Positions 1-11,535 of a stretch of DNA of 64,000 bases are shown here, piece after piece. Numbering within the stretch: the first letter of the stretch is position 1; every line of letters begins with the position of its first letter. The notes under the pieces are model-generated. The model worked only from the letters and a program-made list of their open reading frames with translations, did not search any database and was not told the origin of the DNA. This stretch comes from Apostichopus japonicus. Its lineage: Eukaryota > Echinodermata > Holothuroidea > Aspidochirotida > Stichopodidae. Location: assembly GCF_037975245.1 (NCBI RefSeq), contig NC_092570.1:4062001-4126000 (forward strand), read 5' to 3'. Both the position numbers and the translations under genes were made by a program.

Positions 1-1673
1 CTTGATCTTGATGGTAGCTTCCCACCCCCCCTTCACACACCCCCACCCTTCTACACATTACCCTTTTTTCTTTAATTGTTCGTCGATGAGCCTAAGTTCA
101 ATCCTATTAAAAATTTGGTTGCCATACAAATTAATCTGCATATGAGACACACCTACGCTTGGGAGGTCTATAGAATGATGGAAAATTTGTATTTAAGTTT
201 CTTTACTAACAGGCAACTTGAAGCATATATGATCAACTAAAATTGTGCATACCAAACCTTGGGTCAACAATCTATTACTTCTTCTGTACAAACAGGAAAA
301 TGTTTGCATTTATTTTCCGATTATACCACCTTTGGAACTTTTATCTCAGAGAATGTATGATAATAAAGTCAATGATCCTTGAAAACCCAAATCATATTTC
401 AGCCCCCACTCCTTCGAGTCAGTGTACTAAACTTTAAAAATATGTAGGGTGGAGCCCAGCTTTACTGTGCAAAGGGCAAACCTCAAATGTACGTGTATAT
501 GCATGCTGGAGCAGATGCCTCTACAACTTGTCATGTTTGCATCAATGTAGGCAATTAAAAGTAGTTACAAAGTCAAATGAAATCTATGCAAGACTGGTTT
601 TTCAACAAGAATACATGATTCATGCAGGACAAAGTCACCTCTGAAGTTAACATTCATGATGAATGATGTACAGTAATTGTCTCCACTTTGAGGCGTATGT
701 ATATAGTTTTCTACAGACTAAACTAAACATGATGTATCTTTTGTGTAGGGAAATACCTGGATTTTGGCTCCCGTGTCAAGCAGATCTCTTGTAACTCCCA
801 AATACAGGAATTCTCCATACATACACTTCCATCATATACAGTGCATGTAAGACAAAACAAAGCTTTAGCAAATATTTTATATATCTTGATTATGATTGGT
901 GTTATTTCACACAGCTCCCTAAAAAAAAGTACTTCAGGTTTAATACAATACAAAAACTGCTACTGGCCACTCTTTTTATGTTCATCAGCAAAGCAGGGGG
1001 GTAATTGGAGATCAGAAATGATTGGTTGAAGTTACATAACTCGATTAATTTTGGCATGGACTAGTTATGTCTAACTTAGGCCTTAAAGTTATATATGGTC
1101 AAACAACCATCGTTCTACCCTTTTGCAACAAGCCTAGCCTAGGCCTAATTACAGAATATGCCAATTAAGTTTTCTCTCCCAAAAAAAGGTGAGATTTACA
1201 ATTCCCCATCCCCAAAAATTTGTGGAATTTAAAAAAAAAAAACAGGTGAAATAGGCAAACTCCAAAACATGATGTCTAACACCTAGCTTAACTATAACTC
1301 TCACTGTCTCAGTCTTACTGTTAGGCTTAGCCAGTATAGTAACGTACTGTGCAGGTAATTTTCAGCCGCGCCTAGGCCAAAACTGCTTCTACGCCAAGGC
1401 TTAATATTAATATTATTACTAAACTAGGCTTAGGCGAAACTGTCTTCATAAGATGAACATTGGTTTAAAGTTATACTGGCTATCGACTGGAATTTCAAGA
1501 GTTCTTTCATATATCGCAGTCTTTGAGAGAATCGTGGGATAAGACCTTACGTAGGCCTGCCTTGTATCTTAATTCGGTCACGCGATTGATCCTAGTCTAA
1601 CGTACTCTAGTCTAGACCGAACTTGACGTCTGTTACTAGTAGTATAGTCAGTATTGCGAAGTTCGGCATACTG
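1..1673. other. Intergenic or intronic, no gene recognised
   Basis: Only short open frames without family resemblance are seen. The stretch has poly-A runs and several TAGGCCT-type motifs (near 1077, 1137, 1371 and 1554). If the filamin-like gene to the right continues leftwards, this would be part of its first long intron; no second CH-domain exon was found here on the minus strand. Confidence 0.5.
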
Positions 1674-2122
1674 CGAAGTTCGGACACCCTAAGAAATACA
1701 CGATTTTACCATGACAACTTACAGGAAGAGCCAAATTTCACCAAAAAGTACGAAGCTACAGTTATTTTCTCTCCAAAATGCTCCGTGTGCAAGAAATTAC
1801 TTACATATTAGTCAATAAAATGACGGAGATCTATGAAGTCTGTTATAATTACTGAAAAAGCAACTGCGCCACCAATTTTATCACCAGCGCCACACTGTGG
1901 GTTGCGTGTCCGAACTTCACAATACTCTAGCAAAGAAATACTAGTTCCAAAATCAGGAAGAATCTTCTTGGAATACAACGTGAAAACAGTTTGCAGGAAA
2001 GAAAGTTTGGCCGTGTATCGTACTATAACACAATTCTCCCACCATATGAAGTTTATTTTCCGGTGATTTATACCAGAAGATTTAGTTTTGGGGTGTTTTA
2101 AGTCTTAGGTGTCCGAACTTCG
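1674..2122. mobile_element. MITE-like element with about 20-bp inverted ends
   Basis: The left end reads CGAAGTTCGGACACCCTAAG and the right end is its near-perfect reverse complement (CTTAGGTGTCCGAACTTCG, about 2104-2122). The terminal motif is repeated once just outside the left end (1656-1666) and again inside (near 1907). No transposase is encoded and no clear target duplication flanks it. A non-autonomous DNA transposon is the likely reading; the superfamily is undetermined. Confidence 0.5.
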
Positions 2123-4089
2123 AAGTCACCATGCTACTACTTTACTCACAAAACCATTTCTTATTAACACTGTCATATATTGATTTTGGTAATGAGAGCA
2201 ACGTCATCGTCCAAGTTTGCTAAGTTTGAAGTGGCCACGTAGTGACACACAAATTTCGATAGATGCTAAAAGACCACATCAGCTATTGAAAAGTGAAAGT
2301 CTGGTGTTACAAATGCCCAACTATGAAATAATGTTCTGCTTTCATTTCTTCAAATTTTAATTCATCAGGGAATACAGTATAGGCAACAAAATATGAACCA
2401 TGTTCGTTTGTATTGTACACTCTATATGTAGCTTCACAATTCCTGTACGGAGAGTTGAAACTATGGCAGTGTAGCCGGCTACCCTGGTACCCGGTCCATG
2501 GCCAAAATAATAAAAAGGTGAAGTAGAGAACAACAAAACCTTCAATATGGGTCCATGACATATACCTGATTTCTTCTAAGTCGCAAAGTGTTAAATATAA
2601 TTCAACCCGCATTCATTCTGTTTAAAGGAAGGCATGTAGGAACTGTTTGCAATATGCAACTTTGGATCATGCAAAAATTCACAAGAGCGGAAGTACTTTT
2701 ACAAATATACTTACCTTCGAACTTTTCCATCCAATTTACAGTTGCTTTAAAGGATCACTCCAATCAGTTAATTTATTTGGAAATATTCAAAATAGTTGCT
2801 GCTGTGACTAAATGTTTTCCAATTTTGCTGGAAAGTAACATTTATTATAGGAGAAGTTGGCCTAATTCACATTTGAGAGAAGCGAATTGGTGGTGAAAAA
2901 CTTCTATACAGCAAATTGTTTTCATATTGCCGCGGGATAAATTATTATCATCTCGTGCGTTAAACACATTAAACTTAACATGAGCAAGCCTCTAAAAGGC
3001 ATCGCAGGGCCATCAGTGCTTGGAATTCGAATCTTAAAACTATTGTGTAGGCCTACCTAATTTTATAGACGATTTTCGAAACATTACATTTTCATGCCAT
3101 TTTCTGTTGAATTTTAGTACTTAAAGTGATCATTACTTGTGTTACAATTGATGTTTAGTTTACTATACAATACATACATTATAGCTACCGTCTACTAGCG
3201 TTGGTTTTAGCGATATACGGTAAAATATTCAGCATTTAGGGAAATAGAATCGGGACTTTAAAACGTGTAGATTTGTAGAATATGTTACAGTTAATAAATT
3301 GCAATGAATGTTAATTATTATTACAATTTTCAGGTTATTAGTCTAAAGGTGGCCTACACTGTAGGTCTAAAATCTGTTTTAAGCAGTTATGTAGATAGAA
3401 TGCGCAAGTGTAGACAAATATATAGTAGCATCATAATTTGGGAACTGAAAAGGGCTTCGGTGGTAAAAGGAGACGCGAACCCAACCATCGGTGTTACAGC
3501 TTGTATATCGGAGATCTTCGTAAAGAGCAACTCCAAACAGCTTAAGGAAGATATGTAGCTCCGTTTGCGAGATATCTTATCTCGTCTGGAAGACTTTCAG
3601 TTTGTCAATATATAATGTCACGGGTACCACTTGGATCTGAAAACCTTTCACCTTTTTATTCATCTCATATTTTCAAGGTAAAATGTTAATAAAGTGTTGA
3701 CACCGAAACCAATGACATCATTATAGGGCTGGTTAAAGACCTTTAGTATTTTAAATTCAGCATTAATTTGGAAAACCCATGCATTTTTTACACAATAATT
3801 ACGGAAAATAAACATTGCAATAAATAAAGAAGAACAAATTAAAAAAATTATAAAGCACATGTGGCTCGGTGATGTCATATTTAGACTTGATCAAGTATTC
3901 GACCTTGTGTGTGAAGCAGCATTTAATCTGTGGTATCAGCTAAATGTCAAATGATTTTTCTTCATGACAGTTATACATGTCACACTAGACTATTAAATAT
4001 GCATAGCATGGGATTGTGTTTCCTTTAATGCTCGAATGGATAATTTCCACTCGGTAAGCAGGCTGCCGCAAATTGACCGCGACGAGAAC
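2123..4089. other. No gene or classified repeat recognised
   Basis: AT-rich sequence with short uninformative open frames on both strands. No splice-bounded conserved exon or inverted-end element was recognised. Confidence 0.4.
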
Positions 4090-4610
4090 CAAGGGCGGTG
4101 GAACGCGGGGGGCACAGGGGGCACGTGCCCCCCCACTTTTCCTCAGGTTAAAATTGTGCCCTTTTTCTACATAAAACTTGTACTCTTGATCACCTTATTA
4201 GGTCAGCGATATTTCAGTAAGAGATCTAATCCTAATTTAGAAATAATCATAAATTTCTGTGGGTCAAACTCAAAGCTATTAAATTTGTTAAACTCTTAAT
4301 AAGAAATAAACTCTAATTCGGCAGATTCCTACTTTAGCAATTATCATGATTTCACCTCATTTTGTCTCGAAAGAAAACTTGTTCTTTGCTTCCCAATTTG
4401 CACATCGGATATTGCAGTGCTAGTATGCATTTTTTCCTCGAAAGGGGGGGGGGGCGTTGATGGAGTGATGTGTATACGCAAATAAGATAATTCTATAAAG
4501 TTATAAAGCGTACTAAATATCAGGCTGCATCAGTCCAATCGAAGTTTGCAAAGTGCCCTTTGACGTCGGTGCCCCCCCCCCCTCGATTAAAAGTGCTTCC
4601 GCCGCCCTTG
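4090..4610. mobile_element. MITE with G/C-run ends, hAT-like
   Basis: The left end reads CAAGGGCGGTGGAA and the right end TTCCGCCGCCCTTG, so the inverted repeats match at 13 of 14 positions. Inside each end is a G or C run, including the palindrome GGGGGCACGTGCCCCC near 4117-4132. The layout resembles the elements at 6894 and 16928. An 8-bp target duplication is not visible (left acgagaac, right atcatggg), so the hAT assignment rests on terminal resemblance only. It has no coding capacity. Confidence 0.55.
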
Positions 4611-5179
4611 ATCATGGGTATATCACCTTGACTATATAGTTGGAAAATGTTTATTTGTCCCTGGTGAAATAAGTGACGTCGTGACGGTCCTCCCCCCCCC
4701 CCCACCCCAACCAGACACGAAGCCATGGGGCGCAAAATTTAAGTTGAATAACGTCCGGCTTGGGGAGGGGTCTTAGCGAAGGGAGGGGGCTTTCAAACAT
4801 TTGATATATGCTAAAGGGGACTCAGTAGATGCAAAATGATGCTATCATTTCCATCATAGGTATATTGAATACATTTGTGTAATACAAGTTAAAATATTGT
4901 CAGTGTATACGACCTATAGAGTTCGTGTGTTATAAAATGTTTATGTAAGCCATTTAGAAGGGGAAAATTGGGGAGAGGGGGAGAATGGCCATGCCTTATC
5001 AGGCCCATAGCCGTAGCAGCGCAATTCTCGTGTCCTGTAAATTGTTAAGTTTGTACCCTTTATGGTGACATATAGTTAGAGGGAGCATCCTCTGTGCCTC
5101 GGCCCTGCCCCGGCCCTGCCCCCACCACTGTATACTTTAACGCACGACTAAGCGACTGATTTATAGCTTATATTCTCAC
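4611..5179. other. Presumed start of filamin-like intron 1, with C-runs
   Basis: On the minus strand this follows the splice donor of the CH-domain exon. It includes a C run at about 4691-4703 and repeats of GGCCCTGCCC near 5100-5120. No coding sequence is recognised. Confidence 0.4.
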
Positions 5180-5546
5180 CGATGTTGACTAGTTTGATTC
5201 CTTCTTGTACCATCAGCTGCAATGCCTGCTGGACATTTCCCATCTTCTCCACTTCTCTCTTGGGGTTTTGTTTGACACTAATACGATGTTTGCGGGTCAG
5301 GGGCCTGCCGTGAGCCGTCATCAGACATTTCATGAGTTCAACCAAAAAAATTCCATCTTTGAAATCCTCTTGAACGTTTTCTATCTCTATCTCGACAGGT
5401 CTCAACTGCTCGTTGCACCAATTTTTGAAAGTATTGGCTTGGATCTGGACCCATTGTTCCATGTCACTGAGCAACGGGCCCGCCCTTTTATCGTCAAGCT
5501 CTTCATCTGGACCGACTCCATTACCGTTCGTCAAGGTAAGAGTCAT
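5180..5546 (-). CDS. Filamin/ABP-120-like protein, first coding exon (CH domain), partial
   Basis: This exon encodes about 122 residues from the ATG at 5546-5544, the first Met after an in-frame TAG. It stops in phase 1 at a GTGAGA donor (5179). From about residue 30 it reads as the first calponin-homology domain of a filamin or gelation-factor type actin crosslinker: WVQIQANTFKNWCNEQL, then DFKDGIFLVELM, then GNVQQALQLM and GIKLVNIG. These correspond to the tryptophan helix, the DGxxLxxLL helix and the IKLVxI strand that precedes the conserved GLIWTLI helix, which must lie in the next exon outside the window. A CTATAG before the start could be an acceptor for an untranslated leader. The first about 25 residues are acidic and unconserved. 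Another two-CH actin-binding family cannot be excluded, because only CH1 is visible. Confidence 0.65.
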
Positions 5547-6893
5547 CTTCAATTCCTATAGTCTCAACTTTATCCAAACTAATCCACAACTGTTTCAAAA
5601 CGATGATGAAATATTTGAAGAATCCTTTAACAAGTTCACTCTACAAGAAAAAAACAACAAGAGATAATTCGTATTTTTCACGGTTGAGTGAATTGAGTAT
5701 ATAGGCTATATGCATATATACCAATACTTTTATATTGTGGCATTAGCCTATATGAATGATGTGAGCTTCCAGAGAGATAACGCACTACTCAAATTCATCA
5801 ACAGTTGGGCTCGTGTCAATTTTGGTCCGCTTGTCGGTTTACACAAAAGGAAGATCGATATTATAAAAAATAATATCGTTAGTCTTTATAACGTCCTGTT
5901 TCTCACATGCCAGTCAAAATCCACACAATATATACACGCCTATTTGCAGTTGTAGGCTACAAACGCCACTATAGTACGTTTCACAGACAGTGAATGAGAC
6001 TAATTAAGACCATATTTAGATATTGCCATGCACGGTGCCAGGTCTTTTCAGCGGTTTGTATATCCTCAGATTCTATACACGGTGTTATCTCGGTTAAAAG
6101 AGATTACAAAACCAGGGAGTATAAAGGTTGGATGTTTATGTAAACAATAGGCTGATGGATGTTGTAAGTAATATGGTAGGAGTCACATTGTGCTCTTCAC
6201 ATGATGAACGTGCATGACAACAAATGAGGGAAAAATTGTTTTTGTAATTCCGTTTTTCTTCTTTTCTGTTTTCTGCATGAAGTTTGTCATTCAATTGTGC
6301 AATTAGATTAATCGTCGATTACCATACAGGGTGTATATAGTTTTAAGTCAGACTTTGGGTATAGCAGTACGGAGTGGTATCAACATCAGAGTGAGTAATT
6401 ACCATATTAGGTCTGAGACAATTGACCGTTTGTTGACTTTAAGGAGACTAACCACCGAAACCACTCGCCAAATTTAATTGGCCGATGAGAGCATGGGAAG
6501 CTCAAATTTCAGACTTAAATGTTGAAAGACCATACACCTGCCCTTTAATTCACGTCATTGTGACGTCACAGTGTCTCACGCATAGCACTATAGGGCTGTG
6601 AGAATCCAATCTAGTTAAACTGAGTGTTAATGAAATTGAAGGGATTTTTTGGTAGGTTAAGTGCGACAATTCCACACCTAGCCTTCCCATTCCCCATGGT
6701 AACCAGTTCCATAGATTTCCAGTCATAAACGTTCTTTTAACGAAATGTAGGCCTATTTGGTTCGAACGTATTATCTTTACATATTTTCGTTCGCCCCCGT
6801 CACATTTTGAAGTCAAATATCACCCCTGACCTTTAAGATGCTCGCAAAAGAATGTTATGTTCATTATTCTGGTAAGGTGGTTACATATAGGCT
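5547..6893. other. Upstream of the filamin-like exon, nothing classified
   Basis: This would hold the promoter and leader of the minus-strand gene. No TATA box or initiator could be assigned with confidence, and no coding exon was recognised. Confidence 0.35.
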
Positions 6894-7259
6894 CAAGGGC
6901 GTAGGAACCGGGGGTGCTGGGGGGCGCCAGCCCCCCCCCCCAGTGAAAAATGTGGAGGGGCGGAAGTATCATTCCGCCCCCCGGTTCGCAAGTCAGAAAA
7001 CCCCTTTTTCATTTCCAAATGAGAAAAAAATCTCATTTGGAGCACCAAATTGCATCTAAGGCCAGGTGAAAATACAAAATTAAGTTTTCAAAATGGATTG
7101 GGTGTTGAAGTGTGCTATATTGTACCAAATTGCATCTGAGGCCACCTGGAAATGCAAAAAATTCCAAAGGTGAGGGGGACACCCCCTCCCCTTAGACCCC
7201 TCCCCAGGCCGGCCATCAGTCTTCAGCCCCCCACTCAAAAGTACCTTCCTACGCCACTG
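6894..7259. mobile_element. hAT-type MITE with exact 8-bp target duplication
   Basis: The element starts CAAGGGCGTAGGAACC and ends CCTTCCTACGCCACTG, giving inverted ends with the shared core GGCGTAGGAA. It is flanked by an exact 8-bp direct repeat, TATAGGCT (6886-6893 and 7260-7267). Eight-base duplications with CA..TG termini are the hallmark of hAT transposons. Near the left end there is a G/C-run hairpin (about 6909-6941). No transposase is encoded. Confidence 0.8.
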
Positions 7260-7384
7260 TATAGGCTGTATATATCAGGTGTCGTCTGCAGAAAGTGACA
7301 CATTTCATATTTTAACGCCCATGATTGTGAATTGTGAATTGTTAACAACTCTGCATGTAACATCGACGAAATACATTAATCTTG

Positions 7385-7447
7385 GAGTGACTCGAACTCA
7401 GGACCTTATATTTGAAATGCACCGGCGTTAACACTGAGCTAACACTC
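7385..7447 (-). repeat. Decayed tRNA-like sequence (SINE head or tRNA pseudogene)
   Basis: Read on minus there is an A-box-like TAGCTCAGTGTTA followed about 30 bases on by a B-box-like GAGTTCGAGTC, the spacing of a pol III internal promoter. The acceptor and T stems do not pair properly, so this is not a working tRNA. A tRNA-derived SINE head or pseudogene is likeliest. Confidence 0.45.
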
Positions 7448-9469
7448 ATTATGATAGCATATCATAACTGTCCCCAAGGTCACGTATTAATATATCGCCA
7501 AACTACTGTGGTCTTTACGATGTTTCTACTGATTTCTACTCATTGACATAATTAGCCGTTCATTGCACCTTCAGTTTCCCGTAAATTGACCATCCAGCAA
7601 AGATATCCCAAACTTTTGGTCACTGCATACTCCACAAACAGAGGAGTATAAATGCGCTCAATAGGTAAATGGGATAAGTGTCTTTAATGATCAAAATGAT
7701 TGTTTTGGAATATTTCAGACATTCTTATTATTTCTCCTTCTTGCAGTTTTAAAAGCATAAATCAAAATATATATGCTAAAGGTGGCGTAAAATGAAAACG
7801 ATTTAAATCGTATAATGTTATAAATAGTTAAATGCAGATTTTTGGGTTTTAGTACATTCCACTTCGTAAGTTGCTTCTCTTGTAGTTCAATAATCTAGGT
7901 CATGGTATAGACATTTGAAAGCGTCGAGATTGAGGCCAGGCCATCACTTCAACTTAAAGAAATCTTGGAAAATGACGAGTTTAGTGTGGTGTGGCATACA
8001 TACATATACATCTTGTTATGCAGTGTTTCAATTTAGTTGACGTATATGGACTTACTTTCCGATGTGTATCACAGTCTCCATCGTTTGACAAACAACGATA
8101 GAGTTTTGTTCAGTAAAAACACTTTCAAGACATTTATGTTTTCCAGTGACGTAAAGTGGGAGAAGAGGGGGAAACAGTGGTGTTCTAGTTTTGTCAATGC
8201 AAAGGTGGTCTAGATGGGACAGGAAATTCTAACCTGTTTTTTCTCAAACATTCGGCATTTTTTGCCTCTAAATTTCGACTTTTCTCAAAGTACTCCAAAT
8301 TCCACTGTTCCTGATTTGTTACATCTAAAGGTCGACTGATTTTCTATAAACTTTTGATTTTTTCTTCAACATTTCGACTTACTTATCGAATATATTTGAA
8401 ATGATCAATCAGTCTCGACTATCTATTGCAATTGTGGAAGCAACCTAAACCCTATATATAGACTATCGTCATAACTTCGTAATATAACATAAGGGTTACG
8501 AACAAGATGTTAACTGTATCTGTCTTATTACCTGTAAATGTATGATTAACTTACATTCTTATTATCAGAAACTACCATCTGAACATTAAAGTATAAATTT
8601 CATCATTTCAAACTACGTTAAGCAATCAGTTGATATTCATAAAATGTTTGTTCGCTGAGGGGAATTTTTATTCATCCGATTTTGACATAAACATACGGTA
8701 AACACATTCAAAGTATCATATAATCTTTTCGATGTACGCGTATCTTTCCGGTGTATGATCAGTCAGGGTAAGAACTTGAAGAGGGGCGTTTATATATTCT
8801 GCATGAGCTTTATTGGTAGTCCCTATATTACCCTACCCCCCCCTTCCCCTGGTCCTAGATTTGTTAAGGCGTATGTGCCAATTTTTGTTTGCCAAATGCG
8901 CTGGGTTGAGCCTTACTTATGATCACGCTATGAGCGATTCGCAAGCGTCTGTCGAAAGGGGAGGAAAATATAACAGCCGTAGCAATTTCCCATTTTTATG
9001 TACGGAGACTCATTCGCGTCGCAGAGCAGACTCAGCAAAGTGTACCCTGGTCCCAGTCTCCTCGTTCTTTTCGACGCTTACAATTGGCCACTTTCATTAT
9101 TTTGTATCCTGAAAACAAACTATCTTCATTGATTTAGAGTACGATCGTGAAATTGAACGATGGCTAAAAGAGAGGGCGCTCCTGTTAAAATGTAGATATT
9201 AAACCGAAAATGGTGGCAGCATTGCGCGGTCAAGTTTTTGATCGAAAATTAGAAATATTGCCGTGAGATTAACACACCCAAATGGGAGTGCGTGAGATAG
9301 GATTGAAGAGCCGGAAATTCTTGAGCCTTAGAAAGGAACGAGATAATATAGGACCATCATATTTTCTAGACTTTATTACATAGAATTATACACTTAGGAA
9401 TGATTACATTTTATAACACATAATTGTAGCCTATTAACCAAGCCCATATATATCGACCCAATTTTTTTT
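7448..9469. other. No gene recognised; short dispersed motif at 8997-9045
   Basis: The stretch is non-coding by eye. The segment GGAGACTCATTCGCGTCGC near 9004-9022, with about 25 further bases, recurs near 60245 in the same orientation, marking a dispersed repeat of unknown type. Confidence 0.4.
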
Positions 9470-9524
9470 AATTCATCCTACCAAATGCAGCACAGTTAGT
9501 TTCAAAGCAAATATATAATCTTTT

Positions 9525-9932
9525 CAGAACCCCCTCCAACCCCCCCCCCCCACAAAAAAAACTAGGGGGAAAAGACGGCAAAATGCTTTTGTTGAATCTC
9601 TCACTGCCAATTTTGTCAATAAATTTAATTCTGGATAAAAGACGAAACTGTCTGCATACTTCCTTCATTTGACCTTAACTCTCTAAATAAACCTGTAAAT
9701 TGCTGAAACTATAGAAAATGTAGATAGCAATCTTTCAAGAGAACCGTCCCCTACCCCACCCCCTCTTCCCCCGCCCCCCCCAAAGGGGGGAAAGACAGCA
9801 AAAATCTTTCACTGCCAATTTTGTCATCAAATTTAATTCTGGATAAAAGACGAAAATGTCGGCATACTTCCTTCATTTGACCTAAACTCTCCTGTAAATA
9901 TCTTGTAAATATACCTTTAAATTGATGAAAAT
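9525..9932. repeat. Tandem duplication of about 200-bp unit with C-runs
   Basis: Two direct copies (about 9525-9725 and 9745-9932) each hold a long C run, then GGGGAAAGACxGCAAAA, CACTGCCAATTTTGTCA and ATTTAATTCTGGATAAAAGA, and end in related AT-rich sequence. They differ by scattered substitutions and small indels. No coding role is seen. Confidence 0.7.
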
Positions 9933-10300
9933 GTAATAATTATAATAATTAACAGTTCTTATATAGCGCAACTTACAATAAGGTCTGGCTGCGCTGTACT
10001 TAACCTGGTCATTGGTAACTTGTCACACCTACACACCAAAGTGTGCACAATTCAAACAATCTCTCCTGGGGCACCACAGTGCACCACAGCCACGTGTACC
10101 CTGGGGGACTTCCCATAGGGTGCAGCCTCAAACCGACGCACGCAACTATATTTTCAAGTCACCTCGCAAGTCCCCATTTATACACCTGGGTGAAGAGAGG
10201 CAATGGATATAAAGTGCGTTGCCGAAGGACACCACGCAATGATCTGGCCAGGGCTCGAACCTGTAATGCTTAGATCACAAGTCCACTGCCTTAACCACAA
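9933..10300 (-). mobile_element. tRNA-derived SINE, copy 1
   Basis: On minus the head at about 10300 reads GTGGTTAAGGCAGTGGACTT, resembling the D-arm/A-box of Ser/Leu-type tRNAs, followed by the B box GGTTCGAGCCC (about 10250-10260). A unique body of about 230 bp follows, ending GCGCTATATAAGAACTGTTA and an AAT/ATT-rich tail at about 9933-9950. A second, very similar full-length copy lies at 48145-48515 in the same orientation. The tail resembles the 3' end of the LINE fragment at 36590-37150, suggesting that LINE family mobilises it. Confidence 0.8.
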
Positions 10301-10716
10301 CGCCCATGTACAGAGCACAAGAGAGAGCGAGGGAGAGAACAAGAGAAATTGTCTCAAAGCCAATTATGAATTGCAAGGTTAATATCTCTTGATATCTCTT
10401 TGTAAAATACTCTGATAATTGTCCTATAAAGCACTACAAATTTCAAGGGAAATTTGACAAATTGTGGCTATTAATCAATTTGTAACGTATCAATATTTGA
10501 TTAACCTTGACATTTAGGAATTCCCAAATAGATTATTTGTCCTTCTTCTTTATGTTCAAGTGACAGAATATTTGTCAACTTTTAGTGTTTCCTGCAAAGA
10601 AGTTGATCTTTTCATGAAATTTTTGTGATATCATTTTTCAATTTCATGTCGTACTTTCTAGTAACTGTGATCTCATTCAGTACAAGAAAATTATAAAACA
10701 TTTCCCTGAGTCAACA

Positions 10717-11260
10717 ACTTCTTGTAACACAAAATTCAGTGTTGAAGTTTGAACAAGATTTGTAAACTACATAGTTTCCATTTATTAAAAAATAAAATAA
10801 AGAGAAAGCACCCAAACTGGCAAAAGAAAAAAGAAAAGGAGGAGGGGGGGGGGCATCGTTCCTTGCCATATGTGTGAACATAGCAAACTTGCTCTTCTGC
10901 AACCAATGAAACTTCTTGTAACACAAATCTCATTGTTGAAGTTTGAACAAGATTTGTAAACTACATTTCAATGTTGATGATATCACTTAGTTACATTATA
11001 ATCTTTGTACCACTATCCCCACCCCCCTCCACCCCCTACATCCCCACAAAAGAGAAGAAGATACAGAGTCACATAGTGTACAATGAGATGACAGCAACTA
11101 TATAATTTCCATTTATTAAAAAAGAAAATAAAGAGAAAGCACCCAAAAAAGAAAGAGGGGGGAGGCATTCTTGCTTGCAATGTGTGTGCAGGGGGGGGGG
11201 CATTCTTGCTTGCCATGTGTGTGAACATACCAAACTTGCTCTTCTGCAACGTATGAAAAA
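10717..11260. repeat. Local tandem duplication, three partial units
   Basis: The block GTTGAAGTTTGAACAAGATT occurs at about 10741 and again at about 10934. The block with TTTCCATTTATTAAAAAA, a G run and AACTTGCTCTTCTGCAAC occurs at about 10777-10902 and again at about 11107-11250. Inside the second block the G run with CATTCTTGCTTGC is itself doubled. It lies just downstream of the TRAPPC1 stop codon and could include its 3' UTR; a TTTATT (AATAAA on minus) sits at about 11112. Confidence 0.65.
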
Positions 11261-11535
11261 TATCTGTCAAGTATAACTAGATTTGCCTAATAAGAATACA
11301 GTTGCAGCAATATGGATCATCGCAGGATTAAATTTCCTGTTAGATGTAAGACAGCCGAGCAGTAATTTCCTCCACTTTAAGGAAAGCATTCACAACCTGA
11401 CGTTTAAGACTTCTTCCTAATGTTTGATGGCTCGCAGAGAAATCACTTTGACCGAAAATTCAGTTCAGCATCCTGTCTCTCCTCCCAGAGGACATTTGCA
11501 GCCAGCAATTAGTTGATACTTCTGTTTCATCGCTT

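Noticed and set aside
5205-5667. Plus-strand open frames over the CH-domain exon
   Set aside because: Shadows of the minus-strand CH-domain coding sequence.
7385-7447. Functional tRNA gene
   Set aside because: A and B boxes are visible but the acceptor and T stems do not pair; kept only as a decayed tRNA-like repeat.
10012-10363. Small open frames shared with 48227-48632
   Set aside because: Both sets lie within the two SINE copies; similarity reflects the repeat, not a protein family.
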